Shown one piece after another: positions 36,120-45,698 of a stretch of DNA of 64,000 bases. The notes below the pieces were generated by a model. That model searched no databases. It was not told where the DNA came from and saw only the letters and a program-made list of their open reading frames with translations. Position 1 is the stretch's first letter. Every line of letters starts with the position of its first letter. The DNA comes from Longimicrobiales bacterium. GTDB taxonomy: Bacteria > Gemmatimonadota > Gemmatimonadetes > Longimicrobiales > Gaopeijiaceae. The translations under genes and the position numbers were made by a program. The stretch covers positions 1,715,340 through 1,779,339 of the forward strand of contig OX638356.1 in NCBI GenBank assembly GCA_951813395.1. The letters are read 5' to 3'.

Positions 36120-36813
36120 CGTAATACGCGTTGCTGCCGTGCTTGCGTAGAAAGTGCCGGTCGACGAGGTGATGAGCGGGGCGGGGCGCGTCGGGCGCAA
36201 TCGCGCGGATCGTGCACTCCATGCGGGCGAGCACTTCCAGCATCTCGGAACGCGCCACGGCCTCGTGTCCGTCCGCGCCCCAGGTGAACGGTCCGTGGTT
36301 CGCGACCAGGACGGCCGCCACTTCTTCGGGCGAGATGCCGGCGTCCGCGAACGCCTCGACGATGACAAGCCCCGTGTTGCGCTCGTACTCGCCCGCGACC
36401 TCCTCCCGGGTCAGCTCCCTCGTCACCGGGACGTCGCCCCGGAAGTAGTCGGCGTGGGTCGTGCCCATGCAGCGCACGGGTAGGCTCGCCTGCGCGAGCG
36501 CGGTCGCGAACTCCGAGTGCGTGTGGGCCACGCCGCCACAAGGAAAGGCCCGATACAGCTCGAAGTGCGTAGGGGTGTCAGACGAGGGGCGCAAGTCGCC
36601 CTCGACCACGTCTCCGGTCTCAAGCGAGACGATCGCCATGTGGTCCGGGGTCAGCTTGGCGTAGGGGACTCCGCTGGGCTTGATCGCGAAGAGGCCGGCC
36701 TCGCGATCTGCCCCGGACACGTTGCCGAAGGTGCCGGTGACAAGGCCGCGCGCGGCGAGTTCGAGGTTCGCCGCCCAGACGGACTCCTTCAATGCGCCTG
36801 TCCGCCGGCTCAT
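36109..36813 (-). CDS. araD: L-ribulose-5-phosphate 4-epimerase
   Basis: Converts L-ribulose 5-phosphate to D-xylulose 5-phosphate, the last step of L-arabinose catabolism. The 234-residue class II aldolase-fold protein has the zinc ligands HTH at 97-99 and HG at 173, NVSGADREAGLFAIKPSGVPY near the N-terminus, SSDTPTHFELYRAFP, and the AraD C-terminal signature KHGSNAYYGQ. That signature separates it from fuculose aldolases. The start overlaps the araB stop by 4 bases. Cytoplasmic. Confidence 0.96.
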   Translation of the reverse strand: MSRRTGALKESVWAANLELAARGLVTGTFGNVSGADREAGLFAIKPSGVPYAKLTPDHMAIVSLETGDVVEGDLRPSSDTPTHFELYRAFPCGGVAHTHSEFATALAQASLPVRCMGTTHADYFRGDVPVTRELTREEVAGEYERNTGLVIVEAFADAGISPEEVAAVLVANHGPFTWGADGHEAVARSEMLEVLARMECTIRAIAPDAPRPAHHLVDRHFLRKHGSNAYYGQD

Positions 36814-38531
36814 GCCGCGCCCGCCCCCGCGCCCGCCCCCGTGCCGGTCGCCGCGACGCGCTCGCGCAAAGCCATCAGCCGCTTCATGAGCGACGGGAAG
36901 TCGGCCTGGGCGCCCCGCACCCCGCCGAAAGAGTCGTGCAGTTCGCGGTACATGGAGTACAGGCCATCGTAGATGGCGCGTGCCCGGGGCTCCGGGTCGA
37001 AGCGCTCGTCGCGCACCGACGTCATCCGCGCCTGAGCGTTTTCAAAGTTCGCGTACCCCCCGTTGTCGGGACCTGCCGCAACGGCCGCGGAGATCGCCGC
37101 ACCAAGCGCCGGGGTCTGCCGCGAACCTGCCAGGAGCATCGGCCGCCCCAGGACGTCCGCGTAGATCTGCATGAAGAGATCGTTCTTCGCCGCGATCCCG
37201 CCGCAACACACGATCCGGTGGATCGGAATGCCGCAATCCACGAGCCGCTCAACGATCACGCGCGCGCCAAAGGCGGTCGACTCGATGAGCGCGCGGTACA
37301 CCTCTGCCCGGGTGGTTCCCAGCGTCTGTCCAAGGATGAGGCCCGTCAGGCGCGGGTCGACCAGCACCGTGCGATTGCCGTTGTTCCAGTCGAGGGCGAG
37401 GAGCCCGGACTCGCCCGGGTGGAGCCTCGCTGCCTCGTCGGACAGCGTGCCGTGCAGTGCGTCGTCCCCGTCGCAGACGGAATCGATCCACCAGTGCAGC
37501 AGGTCGCCGACGGCGGACTGGCCGGCCTCGATCCCGTAGTAGCCGGTCATCACGGAACCGTCCACGATCCCGCATATCCCCGGCACATCGGCGAGCGCCT
37601 CCGTCGCCGGCGCGACGGTGATGTCGCAGGTCGACGTCCCGATGATCTTGACCAGGGTGCCGGGCGCTACCCCTGCTCCCACCGCTCCGTAGTGGGCGTC
37701 GAATCCCCCCATGGCGATCGGGATCCCGGCAGGGAGACCGAGTTCTTCGGCCCACCTGGACGAAAGCCTGCCAGCGGGCAGGTGGGGAGGATGCGCTTCC
37801 TCGTAGAGGTGGCCCCGCAACTCGGCCAGCCGCGGATCGAGCCGCGCGAGGAATCCCGTGGAAGGCAGGCCGCCCCAGGCCCGCGAGTACATCGCCTTGT
37901 GCCCCGCGGCGCACACGCAACGCAAAACGTTGCGCGGGTCGGAAACGCCGGAGAGAACGGCCGGTACGAAGTCGGCGAGTTCCACCCAGCTGTTGGCCTC
38001 CGCGAAGACATCCGGCGCCACGTTCAGGCAGCGCCAGACCTTGGACCAGAACCACTCGGAGGAGTACGTGCCTCCGATGGGCGCCAGATACTCGGGCGCG
38101 TGCTCCCTGGCGACTGCAGTGATGGCGGCCGCCTCCTCGGCCGCGGTGTGGTCCTTCCATAGCCAGGCGTGGGCGGCGGGGTTGGCGCGCCACTTCGGGT
38201 CAAGGGCGAGCGGGCGGCACGCGGCGTCGACCGGGATCGGCGTGGAGCCTGTGGTGTCCACGCCGATGCCTGTGACCCGGTCGCGCGAGAAGCCGCCGGT
38301 TTCGTCGGCGTCGGCCAGCGCGCCCAGCGTGGCCACCCGAAGGCCCTGGACGTAGTCGGCCGGGTTCTGCCGGGCCAGGTGAGGGTCCGCGGCGTCCACG
38401 ATGACGCCGCGTTCCCCCGACGGGTAATCGAAGACATGCGTCCCGACGGTGCCGCCGTCTGCGCAGGAGACGACTACGGCCCGTACCGAGTTCGTGCCGT
38501 AGTCAAGGCCGAGTGTGTGCGCTGGCTTCAT
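36810..38531 (-). CDS. araB: Ribulokinase
   Basis: Phosphorylates L-ribulose with ATP. The 573-residue FGGY-family protein begins with the LGLDYGTNSVRAVVV phosphate-binding loop. It has VTGIGVDTTGSTPIPVD, ANPAAHAWLWKDHTAAEEA, WFWSKVWRCL, GGFDAHYGAVGAGV, DWNNGNRTVLVDPRLTGLI and CCGGIAAKNDLFMQIYADVLGRPM, all as in AraB and not xylulokinase. The C-terminus ends in a low-complexity GTGAGAGAGAA tail coded by a GC-rich repeat. It sits between the symporter (19-base gap) and araD (4-base overlap). Confidence 0.96.
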   Translation of the reverse strand: MKPAHTLGLDYGTNSVRAVVVSCADGGTVGTHVFDYPSGERGVIVDAADPHLARQNPADYVQGLRVATLGALADADETGGFSRDRVTGIGVDTTGSTPIPVDAACRPLALDPKWRANPAAHAWLWKDHTAAEEAAAITAVAREHAPEYLAPIGGTYSSEWFWSKVWRCLNVAPDVFAEANSWVELADFVPAVLSGVSDPRNVLRCVCAAGHKAMYSRAWGGLPSTGFLARLDPRLAELRGHLYEEAHPPHLPAGRLSSRWAEELGLPAGIPIAMGGFDAHYGAVGAGVAPGTLVKIIGTSTCDITVAPATEALADVPGICGIVDGSVMTGYYGIEAGQSAVGDLLHWWIDSVCDGDDALHGTLSDEAARLHPGESGLLALDWNNGNRTVLVDPRLTGLILGQTLGTTRAEVYRALIESTAFGARVIVERLVDCGIPIHRIVCCGGIAAKNDLFMQIYADVLGRPMLLAGSRQTPALGAAISAAVAAGPDNGGYANFENAQARMTSVRDERFDPEPRARAIYDGLYSMYRELHDSFGGVRGAQADFPSLMKRLMALRERVAATGTGAGAGAGAA

Positions 38532-38550
38532 GTGGCGGCCCGTCCGTCCC

Positions 38551-40314
38551 TCAGCCGCGGAAGTAGAGGTAGGCCAGCAGGATCATCACCAGAACCATTG
38601 CGGATCCGATCACGTCACCGCGGCCCCAGCTCCGGCGCGATTCGGCACGGTGCTCGTCCGTCACCGTGGCGTACGTCAGCCCCGAGATCCGCCCATATGA
38701 CGGCGCCTCCGTCAGATAGCTCACCACGACCATCACCACCACCGAGACCGTGAAGATGAAGAGGCTGTAGTACTGGAAGTAGATGTTGTTGACGATCCAC
38801 AGGAACGACCCGGGATCGTAGCCCGCCTCGAAGCCCGCCATCCCCATGGAGACCGGGGTGTCGACGGCCAGGCGGAATGCCCCCAGCACGAAGCCGACAA
38901 CGAGCGCGGCCAGGCATCCCTTCGCATTCAGCCGCTTCATGAAGACGCCGAGGAAGAAGACCGTGAAGATGGGAGGCGCCAGATACCCCTGCACGCCCTG
39001 GAGGTACTGGTAGAGGCCCCGCGAACCCTGGATCACCGGGATCCAGAGCAGCCCGATGACCACCATTGTCGTGGTGGCCACCCGTCCCACCCACACCAGC
39101 CGTTGCTTCGACGCCTCCGGCCGCCACTTCTGATACAGGTCCATTGTGAACAGCGTGGACGACGCGTTGAACACGCCCGCGAGCGAGCTCATCAGCGCGG
39201 CGAGCAGTCCCGCCACCACCAGCCCCCGCACCCCGACCGGCAGGATGCTCGTCACGAGCAGCGGGAACGCGGCCTGCGCGGCTCCCGGGATCACGTTTCC
39301 GTCCGCGTCGACCATCTGGTTGAGCGCGCCGTACTCGCCGGTGCGGGCGAGCGCCAGCGCGATCATCCCCGGGATGATGAAGATGAAGACGGGCAGCAAC
39401 TTGAGCATCCCCGCGAAGATGCTCCCGCGGCGGGCCTCGGTCTCGTTCCGCGCGCCCAGCGCCCGCTGCACGATGTACTGGTCGGTGCACCAATACCACA
39501 GCCCGATGATCGGAGCGCAAAGGAGCATCCCCGGCCACGGGAAGTTGCCGTTGAAGTACCACGCGATCCGGTTCGGCTCCACCACCGGTGCCCACGTCCC
39601 CTCCATCCCCTCGGGGATGATCGGCTTCCACAGGTTGAACATGTCCGGATCGAGCGCCTCCCTCAGTCCCCCCCAGCCCCCGAGTGCCGCCAGCCCGAAC
39701 CAGGTGAGCAGCCCCGATCCCAGCACCAGCACCAGCGTCTGCAACGCCTCGGTGTAGGCGACCGCGCGCATCCCGCCGGCGACCGTATACACACCGGTCA
39801 GCACGATCACGACCAGCGAGCCCACCCAGAAGCTGTTCAGCACCCACGGCCCGAGCTGCAGGTGCACGTCCGGCAGGAGCGTCGCGAAGACCACACCGCC
39901 CGCGAAGATCCCCACCGCGATCTTGGTCAGCACGTAGCTCACCAGCGAGATCAGCGAGAGCACCCAGCGCGCGGCCGGCGAGAAGCGCCGCTCCAGGAAC
40001 TCGGGCATGGTGTAGACGCGCGAGCGCATGAAGAAGGGGACGAACACCCAGGCCAGGATGAGGAGGCACCACGCGTGCAGCTCGTAGTGCGCCAGCGCCA
40101 CCCCGTCCGTCGCCCCCGATCCGGCCAGACCCACGAGATGCTCTGAACCGATGTTCGACGCGAAAATCGACGCCCCGACGATGAACCAGCCGAGGTTGCG
40201 GTTGGCCAGGAAATAGTCGTCCGGCGTGTCCTTGCGCCTGCGGAAGACCCACGCGGCGAGCCCGCCCACCACCCCGAGGTAGGCGATGATGATCAGCCAG
40301 TCGAGGGTCGCCAT
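38551..40314 (-). CDS. Sodium/sugar symporter, SGLT type (SSS family)
   Basis: An inner-membrane protein of 587 residues with about 14 helices of the LeuT fold. The N-terminal ASNIGSEHLVGLAGSGATDG, AHYELHAWCLL, and the middle LLCAPIIGLWYWCTDQYIVQRALGA closely follow the sodium/galactose symporter vSGLT, including the region that forms the sugar site. VFNASSTLFTMDLYQKW is the usual Na2-site segment. With araA, araB and araD on either side, L-arabinose is the likely cargo, though related pentoses or galactose cannot be excluded. It is the only sugar importer of the inner membrane seen in the window. Confidence 0.92.
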   Translation of the reverse strand: MATLDWLIIIAYLGVVGGLAAWVFRRRKDTPDDYFLANRNLGWFIVGASIFASNIGSEHLVGLAGSGATDGVALAHYELHAWCLLILAWVFVPFFMRSRVYTMPEFLERRFSPAARWVLSLISLVSYVLTKIAVGIFAGGVVFATLLPDVHLQLGPWVLNSFWVGSLVVIVLTGVYTVAGGMRAVAYTEALQTLVLVLGSGLLTWFGLAALGGWGGLREALDPDMFNLWKPIIPEGMEGTWAPVVEPNRIAWYFNGNFPWPGMLLCAPIIGLWYWCTDQYIVQRALGARNETEARRGSIFAGMLKLLPVFIFIIPGMIALALARTGEYGALNQMVDADGNVIPGAAQAAFPLLVTSILPVGVRGLVVAGLLAALMSSLAGVFNASSTLFTMDLYQKWRPEASKQRLVWVGRVATTTMVVIGLLWIPVIQGSRGLYQYLQGVQGYLAPPIFTVFFLGVFMKRLNAKGCLAALVVGFVLGAFRLAVDTPVSMGMAGFEAGYDPGSFLWIVNNIYFQYYSLFIFTVSVVVMVVVSYLTEAPSYGRISGLTYATVTDEHRAESRRSWGRGDVIGSAMVLVMILLAYLYFRG

Positions 40315-40318
40315 GGGG

Positions 40319-41512
40319 TCAGCCCGCCACGCCGAAGATCAGGACAGTGCGTGTGGCGTACTCTTCGCCGGGACGGAGAATGGTGGACGGGAAGGCGGGC
40401 TGGTTGGGAGAGTCCGGATAGTGCTGGGTCTCCAGGCAGAACCCGCTCCGGTGCCCGTAGGCGCGGCCGGCTTTGCCCGCGATGGTGCCGTCGAGGAAGT
40501 TTCCGGAGTAGAACTGGATCCCCGGTTCCTCGGTGTGGATCTCCAGGGTGCGGCCGGTCACCGGTTCGAGCACGAAGGCCGCGCGATGAAGGCTGGCGCC
40601 GATGTTTTCCGTTAACCCTGACGTTACGTTAGGGTCCGCGTCCAGCACGAAGTTGTGGTCGTAGCCCAGCCCGTTTTGCAGTTGGGGATCGTCAACGTCG
40701 ATGCGCGCACCGATCGACCTGGCGGTGCGGAAATCGAAAGGCGTTCCCTCGACCGGCACCAGCTCGCCCGTGGGGATCAGCGTCGAGTCCACGGGGGTGA
40801 ACCGGCTCGCGTCGATGGTGAGCTCGTGTCCAAGAACGTTGTCTGCGGCAGCCCCGGCCAGGTTGAAGTAGCTGTGTTGGGTCAGGTTGACGGGCGTGGC
40901 GCGGTCTGTGGTGGCGTGGTAGTCGAAGATCAGCTCGTCCGCGTCCGTGAGCGTGTAGGTGACGCGCACGTTCAGCGTCCCGGGATAGCCTTCCTCGCCG
41001 TCCGGGCTGGAGTAGGTGAAGACGACGCCGACCGCGTCCTCACGTTCGAACGGCTCGCCCCTCCACACAACCTTGTCGAAGCCGATGTCGCCGCCGTGCA
41101 GGTGGTTCGGCCCGTTGTTGGTCGCCAGCGCGAAGGTCTCTCCGTCGAGCGTGAAGCGACCGCCCGCGATGCGGTTGCCGTAGCGCCCGATTATGGAGCC
41201 GAAGTAGGGGGATCCCGCCTCGTAGGGCTCCAGGCTGTCGAATCCCAGGACGATGTCGTCCCAGCGGCCGTCCCGGTCGGGCGTCTTGATCGAGAGGATG
41301 ATCCCGCCGTAGGTGATGGCCCGCACCTCGATCCCGTTGGCATTGGTCATCGTGAAAAGGTCGACGACCTCGCCCGTGGAGGTGGTGCCGAACGGGACGG
41401 TGGCAATGCTTCGCGGCATGGGCGGGTCGGATCCTCCACAGGCGGGCAGGAGGGGCAGGGTGATCAACAAGGCCAATGGCCTCCGGGCGAGCCGAAAACT
41501 TGCTCGGGTCAT
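40319..41512 (-). CDS. Aldose 1-epimerase (mutarotase), exported lipoprotein
   Basis: Interconverts alpha and beta anomers of free sugars. The 397-residue protein carries a lipoprotein signal (LALLITLPLLPACGG, Cys about 25), then the GalM-family beta-supersandwich: YGGIILSIKTPDRDGRWDDIVLGFD, GRYGNRIAGGRFTLDG, NNGPNHLHGGDIGFDKVVW (substrate His), TQHSYFNLAG (catalytic His) and GIQFYSGNFLDG with a C-terminal catalytic Glu in EPGIQ. The lipid anchor places it in the periplasm, where it can equilibrate arabinose released by the GH127 enzyme before uptake by the SGLT-type symporter 4 bases downstream. Confidence 0.93.
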   Translation of the reverse strand: MTRASFRLARRPLALLITLPLLPACGGSDPPMPRSIATVPFGTTSTGEVVDLFTMTNANGIEVRAITYGGIILSIKTPDRDGRWDDIVLGFDSLEPYEAGSPYFGSIIGRYGNRIAGGRFTLDGETFALATNNGPNHLHGGDIGFDKVVWRGEPFEREDAVGVVFTYSSPDGEEGYPGTLNVRVTYTLTDADELIFDYHATTDRATPVNLTQHSYFNLAGAAADNVLGHELTIDASRFTPVDSTLIPTGELVPVEGTPFDFRTARSIGARIDVDDPQLQNGLGYDHNFVLDADPNVTSGLTENIGASLHRAAFVLEPVTGRTLEIHTEEPGIQFYSGNFLDGTIAGKAGRAYGHRSGFCLETQHYPDSPNQPAFPSTILRPGEEYATRTVLIFGVAG

Positions 41513-41537
41513 CCTCAGGCGCTCCCTTCCGATGTTC

Positions 41538-43028
41538 TCACTGCAGCTCCCTCTGGAACTGTCGCAAATTGGTCTTCCCGTCGATGAACAGGCAATCGAG
41601 GCCCGCCATCGCGCCGAAGTCCTCCAGGTGCTCCGCCGTCAGCGCCAGCGAGAATCCCGTGTGATGCGCGCCGCCCGCGTGGATCCACGCGGCAGCCGCG
41701 GTCTCCAGATCCGGACGCGGCTTCCACAGCGCGCGCGCTACGGGGAGCCTCGGTAACGGCGCGATCGGTTCGATCACCTCCACCTCGCTCACCACCATCC
41801 GGAAGCGGTCGCCCAGGTCCACCACGGTCACGTTCACGGCCGGCCCGGCGGCCGCATCGAACACGAGCCGCACCGGGTCCTCACGGCCCCCGATCCCGAG
41901 CGGATGCACCTCACACGATGGCGTCCCTGCGGCGATCGACGGGCAGATCTCCAGCATGTGCGCGCCCAGGACCGTCTGGCCGCCGGGATCGAGGTGGTAG
42001 GTGTAGTCCTCCATGAAGCTGGTGCCGCCGGGGAGGCCGTGGGCCATCACCTTCATCGACCGCACCAGCGCGGCGTGCTTCCAGTCCCCCTCGGCGCCGA
42101 AGCCGTAACCGTCGGCCATCAGGCGCTGTACGGCGATACCGGGGAGCTGCCGGAGCCCGTGCAGGTTCTCGAAGGTGTCCGTGAAGGCGTGGAAGCCGCC
42201 TTCGGTCAGGAAGGAACGCAGCCCCAGCTCGATCCGTGCGGCGTCGCGCAACGACTGGTGGCGCGCGCGGCCCGGCAGCAGCCCCTCCATCATCGTGTAC
42301 GAGTCCGCGTATTCCTCGCACAGCGCGTCGCCCGCGGCTTCCGGCACCGCGTGGACGTGCGCCACCAGGTCGCCGAGCCCGTACCCGTTGACGGCGTACC
42401 CGAAGCGGCGCTGGGCCTCCACCTTGTCTCCCTCGGTCACGGCGACCTGCCGCATGTTGTCCCCGATGCGCGCGATCCTCATCCCGTGGCTGTCGTGCCA
42501 CGCCGCCGCCGCACGCAGCCAGGTCGCGACCCTGTCCTGCACCGCCTCGTCCTGCCAGTGACCAGCGACCACCTTGCGGCTGATGCCCAGACGGGTACAG
42601 ATGTAGCCGAACTCGCGCCCTCCGTGTGCCGACTGGTTCAGGTTCATGAAGTCCATGTCGATGGTGGACCAGGGGATGTCGCGGTCCATCTGCGTGTGCA
42701 GGTGGCACAGCGGCCGCCGCAGCCGCCTCAGTCCGCCGATCCACATCTTTCCCGGGCTGAACGTGTGCATCCACGCGATGACGCCGATGCACCCCGGCGC
42801 GGCATCCGCATCGCCGAGAGCCGCCGAGATCTCCTCCGGCGTCGTCAGTACCGCCTTGAAGACGACGCGGACCGGCAGCGCACCCGACCCGTTCAGGCCC
42901 GCCACGACCGCCTCCGAGTTGGCCCGCACCCGCTCCAAGGCCTCCGGCCCGTAAAGGTGCTGGCTGCCGGCAAAGAACCAGGCTTCGAGGGGCGCGTAGT
43001 CGATCAAGCCCCGCTCACCGCAGCTCAT
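41538..43028 (-). CDS. araA: L-arabinose isomerase
   Basis: Converts L-arabinose to L-ribulose using Mn2+. The 496-residue cytoplasmic enzyme has [18 protein letters not shown] at the N-terminus and [17 protein letters not shown]. The metal and catalytic residues lie in [13 protein letters not shown] (Glu), [10 protein letters not shown] (Glu), [12 protein letters not shown] (His) and HHTGFS (His). The annotated ATG overlaps the GH127 gene stop by 14 bases and has a weak ribosome site. A TTG further in (before [10 protein letters not shown]), preceded by GAGCGGGG, is an alternative that would remove the overlap. Confidence 0.96.
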   Translation of the reverse strand: MSCGERGLIDYAPLEAWFFAGSQHLYGPEALERVRANSEAVVAGLNGSGALPVRVVFKAVLTTPEEISAALGDADAAPGCIGVIAWMHTFSPGKMWIGGLRRLRRPLCHLHTQMDRDIPWSTIDMDFMNLNQSAHGGREFGYICTRLGISRKVVAGHWQDEAVQDRVATWLRAAAAWHDSHGMRIARIGDNMRQVAVTEGDKVEAQRRFGYAVNGYGLGDLVAHVHAVPEAAGDALCEEYADSYTMMEGLLPGRARHQSLRDAARIELGLRSFLTEGGFHAFTDTFENLHGLRQLPGIAVQRLMADGYGFGAEGDWKHAALVRSMKVMAHGLPGGTSFMEDYTYHLDPGGQTVLGAHMLEICPSIAAGTPSCEVHPLGIGGREDPVRLVFDAAAGPAVNVTVVDLGDRFRMVVSEVEVIEPIAPLPRLPVARALWKPRPDLETAAAAWIHAGGAHHTGFSLALTAEHLEDFGAMAGLDCLFIDGKTNLRQFQRELQ

Positions 43029-45513
43029 CCGCGCGCACCATCCGCAGCCCGAAGACCGTGGCGATCTGGCTCTCCGGCTTCGCCTGCAGCCGCACCGTCA
43101 CGCTCTCCCTGCCCTCGACCAGCTCCGCCGGGATCGGGTATTCAACGTCGTAGAACCGCGGCGGCTCGCTGCGGTCCACGTCAGGCTCGGCCACCCTGGT
43201 TCCATCCACGAGGATCTCGAACGACGCCGGCGTACCCCGGCGGTCATCGCTGTAGTACGTCGCAATGAGCGTCATGGGATGATCCGGCGCCACCGGGACG
43301 TCGAAGGAGAACCAGCCTCCTCCCCGGCGTCCGGGGCGGCCCAGCATGCGTTGTGTGACCGCGTCCTCGCTGCCCTGGTAGTTGAACGCGTCCTCGAAGA
43401 CGCGCTCGCCCGGCTCCAGGTAGGCCACGGTGGCCCCCTCCAGCTTGCGCACGCGCTCGGCTTCGGTGGCGTACTCCGCCTTCTGCTCCTCCCATTCGTC
43501 CGGCGTGAAGAGGTCCCAGTACGTGGAGTAGGTCCGCCGGTGCAGGCGGAAGAAGGGGTGCAGGTCCACGTCGACCGCGCGACCGACCTGGTCCGGCTCC
43601 CGGCCCACGCCATCCGTTCGGAAGTGACCGGGGCTCCCGGGCACCGGCTTGACCCACGATGCCGCCGGCGCCTCGGCCGCGACGAAGACTGGTACCTTCG
43701 GCGGCTCCTGCCGCTCCGAACTCTCGGGACCGCGTTCGCGTTCGGGCCCCAGGTCGCCGGCCAATACGATCGGACCCCACATGACGGACGCGCGGCGCGG
43801 GTTGTCCCGGAGCGCTTCCAGCCTGAGCGGCTTGGGCAGGTCGACCTCCACCACGTCACCGGTTCGCCACGTGCGCTTCAGTGCCCTGAACGTGCTGGCG
43901 TCGTACTGCAGCCGCCCGTACTGGCTGCGGCCGGTGAACTCGAGGCCATCGGGCCGCGCCGACGGGGCCGCCACGTCGCCGTTGACCCTTGCCGAGAAGC
44001 CTTCGCCGGCCCAATAGGGCTGCCGCAGCATCAGCGTGAACTCGCGCGGCTCCCGCGCCTCCACCCGGAGCGTCGCGGTCTCGCCCTCGGGGAACCCGGT
44101 TTCCACGGTCAGTCGGACGCCGGCGTCCGTCCAGTCAGCCGTGGAAGGCGCGTACAGGTTCACCCAAAGCCTGTCGCCGTCCTCGTAGTAGACCCCGTCG
44201 CCGTGCAGCGCATGGCTCTCCATCCCCGACCCCACGCAGCAGGTGAAGCTGCGCTGCATGTCCTGGTACTCGCGCTGCTCGCCGCGGCCCACCGGCACCA
44301 TGTAGCAGGTGCGCCCGTCCTCCGGATCGATGGACGACAGGATGTGGTTGAACAGGGCGCGCTCGTGGAAGTCCGCGTAGTGCGCGTCCGGCCGCAGCGA
44401 GAAGAGCTGCCGCGTGAGCTTGAGCATGTTGTAGATGTTGCACGTCTCGGCCGTGCGTCCGTCGATGCGGTCGCTGAGCTGGCCGGGCGGGCCGAAGTAC
44501 TCGTCCTTGCCGTGGCCGCCGCTCGAAAACGTGTGGAACTGGACCACGCGGTCCCAGAAGAACGCCGCGCCGATCAGGTCGGCGGGATTGCCGGTCAGCG
44601 CGAAGCGGTCGGCCGAACCGATGAGCTTGGGCACGGCGGTGTTGCCGTGCTTGCCTGCCAGGATGTCCTGGTGCCGTTGGAGCGGCTCGATGAACTCGCG
44701 GTGCTCGAATTTGTACGAGAGATCCAGCCAGCGCTCGTCGCCGGTGTCCGCGTAGAGGTCGACCATGATCTCGTTCATGCCGCCGAACTCGGTGTTCATC
44801 ATGTGCTGGAGCTGCGCGTCGGAGAGGCCCGACAGGATTCCTTCGGCCCACTCCGCGAAGGCGATCTCCATCTGCAGCGCCGTCTCATTCCCGGTCAGGC
44901 GGTACGCGTCCCGGAGTCCGCCGAAGGTCTTGTGGAGCGTGTACCAGGGCGCCCATTCGCCGTTCAGGTCGAAGGACGCCGAACGGATATCGCCGCGCGC
45001 GAGCTCGCCGAAGGCCCGGCGCAGGCCGGACAGCGCGCTGAGGTAGCCGTCGCCGTGGGCGTCCTGCACCTCCTTGAGCTCCCTGACCAGGTAGTCGGCG
45101 CGTTCCTTGAAGCGCTCGTCGCCGGTGGCCGCCCACATGAGGCTCACCGCGGTCAGGTAGTGGCCCGCGATGTGGCCGGTGAGGTTGCGGCCGTCCCCGT
45201 CCCAGCCGCCGTAGGGCTCGCCCTTCGGCGTGAGCCCGGCCCGGTCGCGGTAGTACGCCAGCATCCGGTCGGGTTCGAGCTCCAGCAGGTAGCGGGCGTT
45301 CAGATCCTGCGCGTGCCTGAGCGGGCCGCCGGTCAGGCGGACGGCGTTGAGCGGGAGTGCCCTGGCCTTCACGAGGTCGTCGGGCGCGGGGGCGGCGGAC
45401 GTGGGCGCGAATGAGGTGGGGGTGCCCTGGGCGGCGAGGGGTGCCCTGCCCAGCAAGGGCAGTGCTCCAGCCCCCAGGCCGAGTTTGAGCGCAGTTCGAC
45501 GGGGGAGCTTCAT
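43015..45513 (-). CDS. Exported beta-L-arabinofuranosidase, GH127/GH146 type
   Basis: Removes beta-L-arabinofuranose from oligosaccharides or glycoproteins. The 832-residue protein begins [20 protein letters not shown], a Tat-like signal. The (alpha/alpha)6 catalytic domain has [13 protein letters not shown] with Glu356-x-Cys358 and [14 protein letters not shown] with Cys425-Cys426. This E-x-C plus C-C set binds zinc and supplies the cysteine nucleophile in GH127. The [10 protein letters not shown] pattern and long beta-rich C-terminus point to the GH146 side. Start: the in-frame GTG at 45525 overlaps a GGAGGT motif that fits the ATG at 45513, so 45513 is used. It leads the 19-kb minus-strand operon. 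Confidence 0.9.
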   Translation of the reverse strand: MKLPRRTALKLGLGAGALPLLGRAPLAAQGTPTSFAPTSAAPAPDDLVKARALPLNAVRLTGGPLRHAQDLNARYLLELEPDRMLAYYRDRAGLTPKGEPYGGWDGDGRNLTGHIAGHYLTAVSLMWAATGDERFKERADYLVRELKEVQDAHGDGYLSALSGLRRAFGELARGDIRSASFDLNGEWAPWYTLHKTFGGLRDAYRLTGNETALQMEIAFAEWAEGILSGLSDAQLQHMMNTEFGGMNEIMVDLYADTGDERWLDLSYKFEHREFIEPLQRHQDILAGKHGNTAVPKLIGSADRFALTGNPADLIGAAFFWDRVVQFHTFSSGGHGKDEYFGPPGQLSDRIDGRTAETCNIYNMLKLTRQLFSLRPDAHYADFHERALFNHILSSIDPEDGRTCYMVPVGRGEQREYQDMQRSFTCCVGSGMESHALHGDGVYYEDGDRLWVNLYAPSTADWTDAGVRLTVETGFPEGETATLRVEAREPREFTLMLRQPYWAGEGFSARVNGDVAAPSARPDGLEFTGRSQYGRLQYDASTFRALKRTWRTGDVVEVDLPKPLRLEALRDNPRRASVMWGPIVLAGDLGPERERGPESSERQEPPKVPVFVAAEAPAASWVKPVPGSPGHFRTDGVGREPDQVGRAVDVDLHPFFRLHRRTYSTYWDLFTPDEWEEQKAEYATEAERVRKLEGATVAYLEPGERVFEDAFNYQGSEDAVTQRMLGRPGRRGGGWFSFDVPVAPDHPMTLIATYYSDDRRGTPASFEILVDGTRVAEPDVDRSEPPRFYDVEYPIPAELVEGRESVTVRLQAKPESQIATVFGLRMVRADELR

Positions 45514-45698
45514 CGGGACCTCCACGTTGGACTCCGTTTTCCGGATGGGTACACGTTACTCGGGCCGTGGGCTTCCCGACAGACCATGCGAGGGGCCGTG
45601 CCGGTCGGAACCTGTCGCCTGGACGCCGCCGCTGATATTTCTGATGATCCCGGGTCGCTTCCGATTCCGGAAGGGGCCACCGATGGACGGATGACCCA
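45514..45698. promoter_or_regulatory. Divergent promoter region between arabinose operon and sulfatases
   Basis: This 185-base gap lies between the divergently read GH127-type gene and the first sulfatase, so it should hold both promoters. It contains slightly AT-richer segments near 45535-45560 and 45635-45650 (GATATTTCTGATGAT). I see no clear -35/-10 pairs and no inverted repeat that stands out as an AraR or AraC site. Confidence 0.45.

Noticed and set aside
36810-36880. GC-rich repeat at the end of araB, considered as a separate element.
   Set aside because: It codes for an in-frame Gly/Ala/Thr tail and has only a few short units; treated as low complexity within araB.
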